A stretch of 64,000 nt of DNA from Fructilactobacillus carniphilus. GTDB lineage: Bacteria > Bacillota > Bacilli > Lactobacillales > Lactobacillaceae. Every line of letters starts with the position of its first letter. The first letter of the stretch is position 1. Where the stretch lies: assembly GCF_024029675.1 (NCBI RefSeq), contig NZ_CP097121.1, positions 434,001 to 498,000 of the forward strand, written 5' to 3'. A program made the translations under genes and the position numbers. Shown piece by piece: positions 28,475-38,864 of the stretch. The notes under the pieces are model-generated. The model made no database searches, was not told where the DNA came from, and saw only the letters and a list, made by a program, of their open reading frames with translations.

Positions 28475-29210
28475 TCCATTGATTAAAATTGACCACATTC
28501 AAAAACAATTTGAAAAAAACGAAGTACTAAAGGACATTAACGGAGAAGTAAATAAAGGTGAGGTAGTGTGCATCATTGGACCATCTGGTTCTGGTAAAAG
28601 TACCTTATTACGGTGCATTAACCAGTTAGAAACGCCAACTAGCGGAGCGGTTTGGTTCAACGGCAAAGATTTAACTAAGGAAACGGCCCAACAGCTTTCA
28701 ACGCTAGGTGAATCAATTGGGATGGTATTTCAGAACTTTAACCTGTTCCCCAATCTAACGGTGATTGAAAACCTCACGTTAGCACCAATTCGGGTAAAAA
28801 AGATGAGTCAAGCTGAGGCCAAAAAAATTGGAATGAAGTATTTAACTAGAGTTGGTTTGGCAGAAAAGGCGGATGCCTATCCAGCTAGTCTGTCCGGGGG
28901 ACAACAACAACGGGTGGCCATTGCGCGGGCCCTTTCAATGAATCCGGAAGTGATGCTATTTGACGAACCAACGAGTGCTCTAGATCCAGAAATGGTCGGA
29001 GAAGTGCTCCAGGTAATGCAAGAACTGGCGGATGAAAAGATGACCATGATTGTGGTGACTCATGAAATGGGCTTTGCCAAAAAGGTAGCTGATCAAGTCT
29101 GGTTTATGGACGGGGGGTACTTATTAGAAAAGGATACGCCCGAGGAAATCTTTGACCATCCGAAAGAGGAACGGACGAAAGACTTCATTAATAAAATTAT
29201 TGTCGATTAA
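28467..29210 (+). CDS. glnQ: Amino-acid ABC transporter ATP-binding protein, GlnQ-like
   Basis: Cytoplasmic ATPase that powers the two fused transporters encoded upstream. All motifs are present in 247 residues: Walker [10 protein letters not shown] (about 38), Q-loop region [13 protein letters not shown], signature [15 protein letters not shown], Walker [15 protein letters not shown], and the switch histidine in [10 protein letters not shown]. It belongs to the polar amino-acid uptake group. It is translationally coupled to copy 2. argG follows after 22 nt with no terminator, so the T-box should control argGH as well. Confidence 0.94.
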   Translation: MTNPLIKIDHIQKQFEKNEVLKDINGEVNKGEVVCIIGPSGSGKSTLLRCINQLETPTSGAVWFNGKDLTKETAQQLSTLGESIGMVFQNFNLFPNLTVIENLTLAPIRVKKMSQAEAKKIGMKYLTRVGLAEKADAYPASLSGGQQQRVAIARALSMNPEVMLFDEPTSALDPEMVGEVLQVMQELADEKMTMIVVTHEMGFAKKVADQVWFMDGGYLLEKDTPEEIFDHPKEERTKDFINKIIVD

Positions 29211-29232
29211 AAAGCAGAAGGAGGAAATTACA

Positions 29233-30444
29233 ATGGCTCAACCAAAAGTAGTATTAGCATATTCAGGTGGATTAGATACGTCGGTAGCCATCGCTTGGTT
29301 AACTGACCAAGGTTACGACGTGGTGGCTTGTTGTGTAAACGTTGGTGAAGAAAAAGACGCGGCAATGTTAGAAGCCAAGGCGCTCAAAACCGGAGCGGTA
29401 GCTGCGTACGTAATTGATGCTAAGGATGAATTTGCCGATAACTATTTAACGTTAGCACTACAGGGAAACGTTTTGTATGAAGGAGTTTACCCACTGGTTT
29501 CCGCATTATCACGGCCGTTAATCGTGCAGAAGTTAGTGGAAGTTGCTCAGCAAGAAGGGGCGACGGCGATTGCTCATGGTTGTACCGGGAAAGGAAATGA
29601 TCAGGTGCGGTTTGAAGTTGCCATTCACGCGCTTGCTCCCGACGTTGAAGTCCTTAGTCCCGTTCGGGATTGGCATTGGTCGCGGGAAGAAGAAATTGAC
29701 TACGCCAAAGAGCATGACATTGAAATCCCAATTAACTTGGATTCGCCATACTCCATTGATGCCAACATCTGGGGTCGGGCTAACGAAGCAGGTGTGTTAG
29801 AAGACCCGTGGGTCAGCGCCCCGGCGGATGCCTTTGCGCTGACCAATTCGATTGCGGATGCACCCGATCAACCCACAGAGTTAGTTATTAGCTTTGAACA
29901 TGGAAAGCCAGTTGCTCTAGATGGTCAGAAAATGGCTTTTGCTCCATTAATTGAAACGCTCAACCAAATTGCGGGAGAAAATGGAGTGGGTCGGATCGAC
30001 CACATTGAAAACCGATTAGTGGGAATCAAATCGAGAGAAATTTATGAAGCACCGGCAGCGATGGTTTTGATTAAAGCGCATCAAGCATTAGAAAACCTCA
30101 CCTTGGAACGGGATTTGGCGCACTCCAAGTTAAACATCGAAAAAGAATTGGCCGAATTAATTTACAACGGGCTCTGGTTCTCTCCGTTAATGCAAGCTTT
30201 GCAGGCCTTTATTACAAAGAGCCAACAAGTAGTAAATGGAGATGTTCGGCTTAGTCTATACAAAGGCAATATTACCATCCTAGGGCGGCAATCTAACTGG
30301 AGCTTGTATGACAAAGATTTGGCTACTTACACCGCTGCTGATTCGTTTGATCAAGAAGCAGCCAAAGGATTCATCAAGTTGTGGGGCTTACCAACCCAAG
30401 TAGCGGCTCAGGTAGCACAAAAAGAGGCAGATCATCATGAGTAA
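29233..30444 (+). CDS. argG: Argininosuccinate synthase
   Basis: Joins citrulline and aspartate using ATP, the penultimate step of arginine synthesis. The N-terminal PP-loop [15 protein letters not shown] (about residue 7) binds [16 protein letters not shown] and [17 protein letters not shown] are family signatures. The length of 403 is normal. AAGGAGG (29218-29224) places the start at 29233, not at the ATG inside glnQ. The argH start overlaps its stop. No argF, argJ or other upstream arginine genes are in the window, so citrulline must come from elsewhere. Confidence 0.97.
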   Translation: MAQPKVVLAYSGGLDTSVAIAWLTDQGYDVVACCVNVGEEKDAAMLEAKALKTGAVAAYVIDAKDEFADNYLTLALQGNVLYEGVYPLVSALSRPLIVQKLVEVAQQEGATAIAHGCTGKGNDQVRFEVAIHALAPDVEVLSPVRDWHWSREEEIDYAKEHDIEIPINLDSPYSIDANIWGRANEAGVLEDPWVSAPADAFALTNSIADAPDQPTELVISFEHGKPVALDGQKMAFAPLIETLNQIAGENGVGRIDHIENRLVGIKSREIYEAPAAMVLIKAHQALENLTLERDLAHSKLNIEKELAELIYNGLWFSPLMQALQAFITKSQQVVNGDVRLSLYKGNITILGRQSNWSLYDKDLATYTAADSFDQEAAKGFIKLWGLPTQVAAQVAQKEADHHE

Positions 30445-31822
30445 AAAGTTATGGGGCGGTCGGTTCCAAGCAGAAACTGATCAACTGGTGGATGAGTTTG
30501 GCGCTTCAATCGGTTTTGATCAATTAATGGCCGAAGAAGATTTGTTAGGGTCGTTAGCGCACGTCAAAATGTTAGGCAAGACTGGAATTCTCACTGCAAC
30601 TGAAGTAGAACAAATTACGGCAGGGTTACATGATTTACAAAATGATTTAGCCGCCGGAAAGCTTCAATTTTCTACGGCTAACGAAGACATTCACATGAAT
30701 CTGGAAGCATTGCTGACGGAACGAATTGGATCAGTAGCCGGGAAACTTCATACAGCAAGATCGCGGAATGATCAGGTGGCCACCGATTTTCATCTTTACG
30801 TTAAGCGGCGGTTACCGCAGGTTCTGACTGCAATCAAACAGCTACAAACGGTTTTATTGCAATTAGCAAGTGAAAACGTCGAAACCGTAATGCCGGGGTA
30901 TACTCACCTGCAACATGCGCAACCCATTTCATTAGCTCAATCATTTTTAGCCTATTTAAACATGTTGCAACGAGATTACGAACGCTTTGAATTTAACCAA
31001 AAACATACGGATTTATTACCGCTTGGTTCAGCAGCTTTGGCTGGAACCACGTTTCCGATTGACCGCGAATTTACGGCTCACGAATTAGGTTTTCAGGCCG
31101 TTTACTCTAACTCGTTGGATGCCGTTTCTGATCGGGACTTTGCGCTCGAATTTTTAAGTAATGCTTCGATGCTCATGATGCATCTCTCCCGGTTCTGTGA
31201 GGAACTTAGTCTGTGGGTCAGTCAGGAATTTAACTTTGTAGAGTTAAGCGATGCTTACACCACCGGTAGTTCAATCATGCCACAAAAGAAAAATCCAGAT
31301 ATGGTTGAACTAATTCGAGGGAAAATTGGTCGGGTTTACGGTCATCTAATGGGATTGTTAACGACAATGAAGGGACTTCCGTTAGCCTACAATAAGGACT
31401 TACAGGAAGATAAAGAAGGCGTTTTTGATACCGCTCATACAATTTTACCAACTCTGAAGATTTTTACCGGAATGCTAAAAACGATGAAAATTAATCGGAA
31501 ACAAATGTATGCTAGTACGGAAAATGATTATTCCAACGCCACCGAATTAGCTGACTACCTGGCTAACAAGGGTATGCCGTTTCGAGAGGCCCACGGGATT
31601 GTCGGCCAGCTGGTGTTTAAAGGCATCCAAGAGCATCGTAATCTGCAGGATATGGCATTAGACGAATTACAAGCTGCTTCACCGTTAATTGAAGCTGATG
31701 TTTATCATGAGTTACAGCCAGAGGTAGCCGTAGAACGACGTAATTCATTAGGTGGGACCGGATTTAGATCAATTAAACAGCAAATTGAACAGGCACAACA
31801 ACTTCTTAATAATGAAGCATAA
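30437..31822 (+). CDS. argH: Argininosuccinate lyase
   Basis: Splits argininosuccinate into arginine and fumarate, completing the pathway begun by the upstream argG. The fumarase/aspartase-superfamily signature [17 protein letters not shown] is present (about residue 275-290). The N-terminal KLWGGRF and the [16 protein letters not shown] and [10 protein letters not shown] segments are also intact. The length of 461 is standard. The ATGAGTAA overlap with argG indicates coupled translation. It is the last gene of the T-box operon. Confidence 0.97.
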   Translation: MSKKLWGGRFQAETDQLVDEFGASIGFDQLMAEEDLLGSLAHVKMLGKTGILTATEVEQITAGLHDLQNDLAAGKLQFSTANEDIHMNLEALLTERIGSVAGKLHTARSRNDQVATDFHLYVKRRLPQVLTAIKQLQTVLLQLASENVETVMPGYTHLQHAQPISLAQSFLAYLNMLQRDYERFEFNQKHTDLLPLGSAALAGTTFPIDREFTAHELGFQAVYSNSLDAVSDRDFALEFLSNASMLMMHLSRFCEELSLWVSQEFNFVELSDAYTTGSSIMPQKKNPDMVELIRGKIGRVYGHLMGLLTTMKGLPLAYNKDLQEDKEGVFDTAHTILPTLKIFTGMLKTMKINRKQMYASTENDYSNATELADYLANKGMPFREAHGIVGQLVFKGIQEHRNLQDMALDELQAASPLIEADVYHELQPEVAVERRNSLGGTGFRSIKQQIEQAQQLLNNEA

Positions 31823-31824
31823 TT

Positions 31825-31859
31825 AAAAAACTGCTAACTCAATTGAGTTAGCAGTTTTT
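31825..31859. terminator. Bidirectional terminator between argH and a convergent gene
   Basis: A perfect palindrome: 12 bases at 31831-31842 mirror 31843-31854, flanked by A6 on the left and T5 on the right. It serves argH (+) and the gene ending at 31867 (-). Confidence 0.92.
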
Positions 31860-31866
31860 GTTTGAT

Positions 31867-32496
31867 CTAAAAGTTAACGACTTCGGGAGCATCACGGAAG
31901 GATTCAATCACAGCGGAAGTGATGGTGATTTCTAGGACTGCTTGGTTGGTAATGTTATCGTTAAAACCTTGTAAAGCAGTAGTGGAATTTACTAATTCCG
32001 TAATGGCTGGTTTGCCTTGGATTACTCGGGCCGTTGCTTGATTAGAAGAGAAGCGCGTCCCCAGTTTGGGATCATATAAGCTGGCGATGGCGACTTGGGG
32101 ATGATTAACAGCATTTTGAGCTCGTTTTGTTTTGGGATCAGTGACGACGTATAACACATTTTCTTGTTTTTCAGATTGAGTATAAGTAACAATTGAATTA
32201 CTGATATTACCAGCAGAATCACTGGTAGCAAGATAGAAGTTTCCAGGTAGTTTCGCTAGCACCTGGCTGAATTTGGATTGGGCTGGTTGGTTTTCCCCGC
32301 TGGCGGTTTCCCGCTTGGTCATTTTGCGAATGGTCATAATGGTTAGTGGAATGACCAAGACGATGTAGCCAATGATTCCACCAAGCAAAATTAAGAACCA
32401 ATAACTAGTAAAGAAGTTCCAACCGTAAATTAAACTTCCCAGGATAAAGGAAATTACATAGACAATAAATAGTTCGACGAATCTTTTTAAATACAT
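31867..32496 (-). CDS. Membrane-anchored split-barrel (pyridoxamine-phosphate-oxidase-like) protein
   Basis: A 209-residue protein with two N-terminal transmembrane helices (about 8-28 and 33-56) and a charged linker. The cytosolic C-terminal domain (about 77-205) resembles FMN-binding split barrels of the pyridoxamine 5'-phosphate oxidase superfamily: LPGNFYLATSDSAGNISNSIV, YVVTDPKTKRAQNAVNHPQVAIASL and the C-terminal strand LEITITSAVIESF. An enzyme activity is not provable. GAGGTG lies 7 nt before the ATG. It is monocistronic, convergent with argH. Confidence 0.7.
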   Translation of the reverse strand: MYLKRFVELFIVYVISFILGSLIYGWNFFTSYWFLILLGGIIGYIVLVIPLTIMTIRKMTKRETASGENQPAQSKFSQVLAKLPGNFYLATSDSAGNISNSIVTYTQSEKQENVLYVVTDPKTKRAQNAVNHPQVAIASLYDPKLGTRFSSNQATARVIQGKPAITELVNSTTALQGFNDNITNQAVLEITITSAVIESFRDAPEVVNF

Positions 32497-32577
32497 CAGC
32501 GCACCTCATTTAAATTTACTACTATATATTGTAAGTCCTTTAAATGAATTTTGATACTCTGATTAATGAATTAATAC

Positions 32578-32615
32578 AAAAAAGGTAGATGCATTAAATT
32601 AATCGCATCTACCTT
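32578..32615 (-). terminator. Terminator of the 14-codon peptide gene
   Basis: On the - strand, AAGGTAGATGC (32615-32605) pairs with GCATCTACCTT (32592-32582) over a 12-nt loop, followed by a U run from 32583 to 32578. It lies 24 nt after the peptide stop codon and faces no other gene, so it supports a real short transcript. Confidence 0.88.
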
Positions 32616-32639
32616 ATTGTTACTTATTAATTGATTAAA

Positions 32640-32684
32640 TTAGAATTTAAAGAACCACGTAAAAATGTTAAAGATTGATGGCAT
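32640..32684 (-). CDS. Leaderless hydrophobic signalling-type peptide, 14 residues
   Basis: A tiny gene encoding MPSIFNIFTWFFKF, divergent from the rgg-type gene. AAGGAGGTG (32699-32691) is close to a perfect Shine-Dalgarno and ends 6 nt before the ATG. A TATAGT -10 (32719-32714) lies upstream, and a strong terminator follows. The peptide has seven aromatic residues and no signal sequence. In streptococci, Rgg-family regulators sense short hydrophobic peptides encoded beside them, including leaderless ones such as that of RopB. By position and composition this is a likely ligand of the adjacent regulator. Expression, export and binding are inferred. Confidence 0.72.
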   Translation of the reverse strand: MPSIFNIFTWFFKF

Positions 32685-32713
32685 AGTTAACACCTCCTTA
32701 GTTATCTAAATAC

Positions 32714-32759
32714 ACTATAACTTAGATTTAGGAATCTTTAACCAAATGTAGTAAATCTA
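32714..32759 (-). promoter_or_regulatory. Promoter of the peptide gene with an inverted-repeat operator
   Basis: On the - strand, TATAGT (32719-32714) is the -10; the -35 is weak, as expected for an activated promoter. Immediately upstream, TAGATTTA (32723-32730) and TAAATCTA (32752-32759) form a perfect 8-bp inverted repeat with centres 29 bp apart. It is the best candidate binding site for the Rgg regulator. Confidence 0.6.
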
Positions 32760-32791
32760 CTTCATTTTTCAGATTAACTAGTTAGCCAGTG

Positions 32792-32800
32792 TGTTACAAT
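32792..32800 (+). promoter_or_regulatory. Candidate rgg promoter (extended -10)
   Basis: TGT followed by TACAAT (32795-32800), 57 nt before the TTG start of the regulator. No good -35 is seen. It diverges from the peptide promoter. Confidence 0.5.
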
Positions 32801-32857
32801 ACTCACCAAATTGTTGTCATGCAATTAGGATGATTTTAATATTAAGGAGGAGCTATT

Positions 32858-33718
32858 TTGACAGAGTTTGGAAAATTATTGAAATACTTACGTACAAGCC
32901 GTCAGGTTACCCAAAGCCAGTTGGCGCATAACCTAATTTCACGTGATACGGTAGTACGAATTGAAAATAAACATCAAAGTCCTTCTTTTGAAACAGGAAC
33001 TGAAATACTGGAAAAATTAGGTATTTCTCTAAGTGATTTTGATAAGCAGCGAGCTGCCTATAATCCTAATAGTTTTTCTGAGTTAAGTCAGTTGTTTTTA
33101 TATCAACTAAGTAGTTCTGGTGATCATCAAACCCTAGAAAGAATCAAAGGATTAGCACGGAAAATTTATCAAAAAGATGAGAACAACACTGCGAGAAATA
33201 TCATGTTAGCTGTAGAAGCAATGATGAAAATTGATGATGAGAATTTTGACGTGCAAAAACTAAAATCATTACGGCGTTTACTAAAACCAGTCTGGAATGA
33301 TTTATCGAAAATTGATGAGTGGTGCATGTTGGACTTACGAATTTTAGATGCGAGCCTGTTTTTCTTTGAATTAGAAACGGCCCGCGAGATTATGTACCAC
33401 GCTTTTCGAATTATTGATAAAAAATATCCGACATTAGCAGGATTAAAAGCAGCATTTAGTGCTAATTACTGTTACTTATTAATTTTAAACCAAAAAATTA
33501 AAGCACCATTTTTAGAATTAGCAGAATCACGGAAAATTGCTTCACAGACTGGTAGATATGATTTAGTTTTAGTGGCTGATATTCGCCGGATTGTCTTAGA
33601 ACATTTACCTGATTATGAAATTAAGGTAAATCATAAGTTAGCCATTTTAAATGATTTGGGTGCCCAAAAGTTAGTTATATCGTTACGAAAGGAAATTAAT
33701 ACTATTTTAGCTAGGTAA
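32858..33718 (+). CDS. Rgg/RopB/GadR-type transcriptional regulator
   Basis: A 286-residue regulator with an N-terminal XRE helix-turn-helix (about residues 5-62: GKLLKYLRTSRQVTQSQLAHNLISRDTVVRIENKHQSPS). A long all-helical C-terminal domain (about 70-286) is of the kind that binds peptides in the Rgg family. The start is TTG at 32858, 5 nt after AAGGAGGAG. Rgg was first named as regulator of a streptococcal glucosyltransferase gene; here a glucansucrase gene follows 90 nt downstream and a short hydrophobic peptide gene lies divergently upstream. A quorum-controlled glucan-production role is an inference from this layout. Confidence 0.85.
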   Translation: MTEFGKLLKYLRTSRQVTQSQLAHNLISRDTVVRIENKHQSPSFETGTEILEKLGISLSDFDKQRAAYNPNSFSELSQLFLYQLSSSGDHQTLERIKGLARKIYQKDENNTARNIMLAVEAMMKIDDENFDVQKLKSLRRLLKPVWNDLSKIDEWCMLDLRILDASLFFFELETAREIMYHAFRIIDKKYPTLAGLKAAFSANYCYLLILNQKIKAPFLELAESRKIASQTGRYDLVLVADIRRIVLEHLPDYEIKVNHKLAILNDLGAQKLVISLRKEINTILAR

Positions 33719-33740
33719 TTGTAATAATTTTGCTACAATC

Positions 33741-33769
33741 TTAAAATATTTTCGATAAAGTTTTAGAAT
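33741..33769 (+). promoter_or_regulatory. Candidate glucansucrase promoter
   Basis: TTAAAA (33741-33746), 17 bp, then TAGAAT (33764-33769). The -10 is flanked by TAAAGTT (33756-33762) and AACTTTA (33770-33776), a 7-bp inverted repeat that could be an operator. An alternative extended -10, TGC-TACAAT, lies at 33731-33739. Confidence 0.4.
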
Positions 33770-33808
33770 AACTTTAATCAACTCAAACAAACCGGAAGGG
33801 GATTATAG

Positions 33809-36800
33809 ATGTTTAATAAAACTTGTCGAAAAAAGATGTACAAAGCGGGGAAGTCCTGGGTAATTGGGGCAATTTTCACCATTACGTTAGCTGGAGTTAC
33901 CGTAGTTGGTGGGAACCAGGTCTCTGCTGCTGATAATCAGAATGAACCAGCTACTAGTATAACTAAACAGGTTGATTCTAATGAAGCGAATAAAGCTGAT
34001 GATAGTCAACAGACGCCAGATCAAAAGCAACCTGATGTAAAAGCTGCTGAGGAAAATCCAACAGTTACGCAACTAGCAACCAAAACTGATGCTGCCACTG
34101 GAAATACGCAAACGGAAGCAGCTCAAACGGAAAAGCAGGAAAGTCAGTCAGAAAAAAGTAGCGTTGCTGCAGAAGCTCCGCAGCAAGCAGCTAATTTAGA
34201 ACAAGATGCTGCTAATAATGCTTCAGATCAACAAAAGGCGGTTCAATCAACATCAGAACAAACACAAACTGATGCTAATGCTAAAGAGACGAACGTCGAG
34301 TCACAAACTAATCAATTAGATTCAAAGGCTAGTTCTGATCAAGCAGATTCCGAAAAACAAAACTCGGAAAGTGGCGAACAACCAGATTCAAAGAATGAAC
34401 TTCGTCATGACTCCAAAGAAACAAAAAATACAGATTCTAACCAGCAACCCGAATCAGCAAAAACTGATGATGAAGAACAAGATGAAGAAGAGACTGATTC
34501 TAACAAACAAAATAAATTACCGGAAAAACCAGGACAGTATCTTGATAAAAATGGTGATTTTTACTATCAATATGATGATGGTAGCTATGCTAAAGGTTTA
34601 ACCACGATTAGTGGATTCACTCAATACTTTGATTCTGACGGAAAACAAGTAAAAGGTAACTACGCTACGATTGATGGTAAAAATTATTACTTTAAGCCCG
34701 GGAGTGGTAATCTTGCCACTGGAATTCAAACGATTAATTCCCAAAAAATTGCATTTAATAAAGATGGTAGTCGAGTGCAAAACTCATTTTATGAATCTGA
34801 TAAGCAAAAAGCATTGAATAATTTAGATGCTTTAAAATTGCAACCAGACGATGATGACGAAACTGGGAATAGCGCTAGTTCAAATAGTAACCCTTATTAT
34901 CACCAACGGAAAAAAGAAAATGACAAAAATAAAGTATCCGGAAATATTTATTATGTCGATCAAAACGGTGAAATTGTAACAGGATTACAAACGGTTGATA
35001 AAAAAACTTACTATTTTGACGGTAGCGGAATTATGCGGCGGGGATTCTCAGGAGTCTTTAATGGAGAATTACTTTATTTTGATGCTAAGACTGGAATTGC
35101 AACGGAAACTAAAAATTCCAAAATCAAAGAAGGAATTAATGATCAGACCACTGCATACACACCTCATAATGCTGTCAATGGAACCTCAAAGGATAATTTT
35201 AAAAACATTGATGGATATTTAACTGCTGAGTCATGGTATCGACCAAAAGAAATTTTGGCTGAGGGGAAAGACTGGCGGGCATCGACAGCTAATGACTATC
35301 GTCCGATTCTAATGACTTGGTGGCCAGACAAAAAGACGGAAGTTAACTATTTAAATTATATGGTTAAAGCCGGCTTAATTGATAACCAGCAAGGGTTTAA
35401 ACTTGATGATGATCAACATTTATTAAATGAATCAGTTACCGCTGTGCAAAAAGCGATTGAAACTAAAATTAGTCAACGGAATGATACAGAATGGTTACGT
35501 GAATTGATGAAAGATTTCATCAAAGAACAACCACAGTGGAATATTATTAGTGAAACTCCTAATCATGATCACTTGCAACGAGGAGCGTTAAGTTTCGTTA
35601 ACAGTAAATTGACGCCTGACTCTAATTCAAACTTCCGTTTGATGAATCGGACGCCAACGAACCAAACTGGAAAAGAAAAGTATGACGTTGATAAAAGTAA
35701 GGGTGGATTTGAGTTACTATTAGCTGATGATGTTGATAATTCCAATCCTGTGGTTCAAGCGGAACAATTAAACTGGTTACATTTCTTAATGCACTTTGGT
35801 TCCATTACTAATAATGATCCAGATGCTAATTTTGATGGAATTAGAATTGATGCCGTTGATAACGTTGATGCTGATTTACTCAATATTTCTGCCAAGTACT
35901 TTGATTCCTTATATGGGGTAAAAAAATCTGATAAAAATGCGATGAGTCATTTGTCCATTTTAGAGGATTGGAGTCATAATGATCCGCTTTACATGCGTGA
36001 TCATGGTCAAGGTCAGCTTAGTATGGATGATTATAGCCATACGCAGTTAATCTGGTCACTAACTAAACCAGATAAACTGCGGGGTGCGATGAAACGATTC
36101 TTAGAATATAAAATGGTAGATCGAAGCCGAGATAATCAAGATAATCAAGCTCTACCTAATTACTCTTTCGTAAGAGCACACGATAGTGAGGTGCAAACGG
36201 TCATTGCGCAAATTATCGAGGATTTATATCCTGGGGTGAAAAATAGTTTGGCACCAACCCAAGCTCAGCTTGATGCTGCTTTCAAAGTTTACAATGAGGA
36301 TATGAAGCAGGCTAAGAAAAAGTATACTCATTACAATATGCCGAGTGCATATGCAATGATGCTTACCAACAAAGACACGATTCCTCGGATTTACTATGGA
36401 GATTTGTATACTGATGATGGGGCATTCATGGAAACCAAATCACCGTACTTTGAAGCAATCGATAATTTCCTTAAGACCAGAATGAAATATGTAGCTGGTG
36501 GGCAAACGATGGATGTCGATAAAAATGATGTCTTAACCAGCGTTCGCTTTGGAAAAGGGGCTATGAATGTCGATGACCAAGGGACTGATGAAACTAGAAC
36601 CGAAGGAATTGGAGTAATTGTCAGCAATAATCACGATTTGAAGTTAAATGAATCTGATCAAGTTGTATTGCACATGGGAGCTGCCCATCGAAACCAAGCC
36701 TTTAGAGCAGTAATTTTAACGACGACCGATGGCTTACAAAATTATGCTACTGATGAACAGGCTCCCGTTCGTTGGACAAATGAAAATGGAGATTTAATTT

Positions 36801-38668
36801 TCACTGGTAATGAAATTAAGGGTTATCTCAATCCGCAAGTTTCTGGATATCTTTCTGCATGGGTTCCGGTTGGGGCAGCCGCAAATCAAGATGCAAGAAC
36901 TAACGCCAGTGACCAACAGAATAACGATGGGAATACTTTCCGGTCTAATTCGGCTTTAGATTCACAAGTTATTTTTGAAGGATTTTCAAATTTTCAAGCA
37001 ATGCCGAAAACGATTGATGAATTTGCTAACGTTCGGATTGCTAAAAATGCTCAAATGTTCCGTGATTGGGGAATTACTAGTATGCAGCTTGCACCACAGT
37101 ATCGGTCTAGTGAAGACGACACTTTCCTAGACTCAATCGTTAAAAATGGATACGCATTTTCAGACCGATACGATCTTGGATTCAATACGCCAACTAAATA
37201 TGGAACTGATGGACAGTTGCGTGATGCAATTAAGGCGCTTCATGCCCAAGGAATTCAAGTTATGGCTGACTTTGTTCCTGACCAACTTTACAACATGAAA
37301 AAGCAGGAACTAACGACGGTCAATCGGACGGACTCCCTAGGAAAGCAGAATACTGATTCTGATATGCAGGGAGACCTATATGTTTCTAATACCCGTGGTG
37401 GTGGAGCTTACCAAGAAAAATTTGGTGGAGAATTCTTAGATCAATTGCAAAAAGATTATCCAGAATTATTTAAGGATAAACAGATTTCAACTGGTCAACC
37501 AATTGATCCAAGCACTAAAATTAAGGAATGGTCTGCTAAATACTTCAATGGAAGTAACATTGAAGGTAAGGGTAAAGATTTCGTCTTAAAGGATCCTTCT
37601 ACTGGTCATTACTTCAAGGTGGTTGATAATGGGAACGGTAATGGCTATCTGCCAAAACAATTGGTTAACCTACCTTCTTCCGCCGGATTTACTCGTGATC
37701 AACAAGGAATTATTTACTTTGATACGAGCGGTTATCAAGCTAAGCATTCTATCATTAAAGATGACTTAGATAATTACTACTACTTTGATGACAGTGGTCA
37801 TTTAGCAACGGGAGAACAAACGATTAATGGTTCCAAGTATTACTTTTTACCAAATGGAACTGAACTAAGAAGTTCATTCTTCCAGGGGCAAGATGGCAAT
37901 ACGTATTATTACACCGGTTCAGGAAAACAAGCGCGTAACCAATACGTTCTAGATAAGGGTGGTAATGCCTACTACTTTGGTGATGATGGGAAGATGTTGA
38001 CTAATCAACTATATTCCGTTGAAGGACGGTATACCCAATATTTTGACCAGAATGGGGTGGAAGCTAAAGACCGCTTTGTTAAAACTCCCGATGGTCACGT
38101 TCATTACTTTGATGATGGAAGCGGAAACTTAGTTGCTAATCGTTATGCTGGTGATCATGATGGTAACTGGTATTACATTGATAGGAACGGAAATGCTGCG
38201 ACTGGACTGATTGAGCTAGATGGAGTGAAAAAATATTTCCACGACAATGGAATTCAAAGTAAGGGTGAATTTATTGACCTTGGAAATAATCAATTTTTCT
38301 ATACCGATGCAAGAGACGGACACATTGTTTCTGGATATCAAGTAATTAATGGACATCCACATTATTTCGATCCTAAGACTTCAATTCAAGTTAAAGGTGA
38401 TTTTGCTACTAATCCGGAAACCGGTAAAACTTATTACTTTGATGTAAATAATGGTACTCCGGTAGAAAATCAATATATTACCAAAGATGGTAAAACTTAT
38501 TATCTTAATGCTGCTGGTGAAAAGGTATACGGAACCCAAGTGATTGGGGGAAAAACCGTTAACTTTGATCCACAAACGGGAGCATTGTTACAAGAAACTG
38601 TAGATGACAAACCTGAAGCTACTACGGTTACTAATAACGATGAAGCCAAAACAGCAGTTACTAATTAA
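33809..38668 (+). CDS. Glucansucrase (GH70), probable dextransucrase
   Basis: A secreted enzyme that polymerises the glucose of sucrose into alpha-glucan. Residues 1-40 form a long signal peptide with the KxYKxGKxW motif (KMYKAGKSW). A Gln/Ser/Asp-rich variable region follows (about 41-235), then N-terminal glucan-binding repeats. The permuted catalytic core is about 455-1240. The order is II (nucleophile D681 in [11 protein letters not shown]), III (acid/base E719 in ILEDWSH), IV (D792 in [13 protein letters not shown]), then I ([10 protein letters not shown], about 1152), which proves circular permutation. SEVQT after D792 is typical of alpha-1,6 dextransucrases. About ten C-terminal YYFD-type glucan-binding repeats run to the end; no LPxTG anchor is present. 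Confidence 0.95.
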   Translation: MFNKTCRKKMYKAGKSWVIGAIFTITLAGVTVVGGNQVSAADNQNEPATSITKQVDSNEANKADDSQQTPDQKQPDVKAAEENPTVTQLATKTDAATGNTQTEAAQTEKQESQSEKSSVAAEAPQQAANLEQDAANNASDQQKAVQSTSEQTQTDANAKETNVESQTNQLDSKASSDQADSEKQNSESGEQPDSKNELRHDSKETKNTDSNQQPESAKTDDEEQDEEETDSNKQNKLPEKPGQYLDKNGDFYYQYDDGSYAKGLTTISGFTQYFDSDGKQVKGNYATIDGKNYYFKPGSGNLATGIQTINSQKIAFNKDGSRVQNSFYESDKQKALNNLDALKLQPDDDDETGNSASSNSNPYYHQRKKENDKNKVSGNIYYVDQNGEIVTGLQTVDKKTYYFDGSGIMRRGFSGVFNGELLYFDAKTGIATETKNSKIKEGINDQTTAYTPHNAVNGTSKDNFKNIDGYLTAESWYRPKEILAEGKDWRASTANDYRPILMTWWPDKKTEVNYLNYMVKAGLIDNQQGFKLDDDQHLLNESVTAVQKAIETKISQRNDTEWLRELMKDFIKEQPQWNIISETPNHDHLQRGALSFVNSKLTPDSNSNFRLMNRTPTNQTGKEKYDVDKSKGGFELLLADDVDNSNPVVQAEQLNWLHFLMHFGSITNNDPDANFDGIRIDAVDNVDADLLNISAKYFDSLYGVKKSDKNAMSHLSILEDWSHNDPLYMRDHGQGQLSMDDYSHTQLIWSLTKPDKLRGAMKRFLEYKMVDRSRDNQDNQALPNYSFVRAHDSEVQTVIAQIIEDLYPGVKNSLAPTQAQLDAAFKVYNEDMKQAKKKYTHYNMPSAYAMMLTNKDTIPRIYYGDLYTDDGAFMETKSPYFEAIDNFLKTRMKYVAGGQTMDVDKNDVLTSVRFGKGAMNVDDQGTDETRTEGIGVIVSNNHDLKLNESDQVVLHMGAAHRNQAFRAVILTTTDGLQNYATDEQAPVRWTNENGDLIFTGNEIKGYLNPQVSGYLSAWVPVGAAANQDARTNASDQQNNDGNTFRSNSALDSQVIFEGFSNFQAMPKTIDEFANVRIAKNAQMFRDWGITSMQLAPQYRSSEDDTFLDSIVKNGYAFSDRYDLGFNTPTKYGTDGQLRDAIKALHAQGIQVMADFVPDQLYNMKKQELTTVNRTDSLGKQNTDSDMQGDLYVSNTRGGGAYQEKFGGEFLDQLQKDYPELFKDKQISTGQPIDPSTKIKEWSAKYFNGSNIEGKGKDFVLKDPSTGHYFKVVDNGNGNGYLPKQLVNLPSSAGFTRDQQGIIYFDTSGYQAKHSIIKDDLDNYYYFDDSGHLATGEQTINGSKYYFLPNGTELRSSFFQGQDGNTYYYTGSGKQARNQYVLDKGGNAYYFGDDGKMLTNQLYSVEGRYTQYFDQNGVEAKDRFVKTPDGHVHYFDDGSGNLVANRYAGDHDGNWYYIDRNGNAATGLIELDGVKKYFHDNGIQSKGEFIDLGNNQFFYTDARDGHIVSGYQVINGHPHYFDPKTSIQVKGDFATNPETGKTYYFDVNNGTPVENQYITKDGKTYYLNAAGEKVYGTQVIGGKTVNFDPQTGALLQETVDDKPEATTVTNNDEAKTAVTN

Positions 38669-38684
38669 TAATTAACACGTATTT

Positions 38685-38716
38685 AAGGAAGTAGTTTAAA
38701 AGCTACTTCCTTTTTT
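38685..38716 (+). terminator. Rho-independent terminator after the glucansucrase
   Basis: GGAAGTAG (38687-38694) pairs with CTACTTCC (38703-38710) over an 8-nt loop, then six T. An A/T pair extension lengthens the stem. Confidence 0.92.
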
Positions 38717-38864
38717 ATTGGTTGAAAACGTTGATATAAAGCGATTGCAACCCATCGTTGCGAGCTTGTCAGCGAAACAGAGCTAGAGATTCCCTAGTAT
38801 ATTAATCATTTGATTTGCTATATTGAGGACAGTAAAGTTAATCAACTTAGAGAGGACAGCGCAA

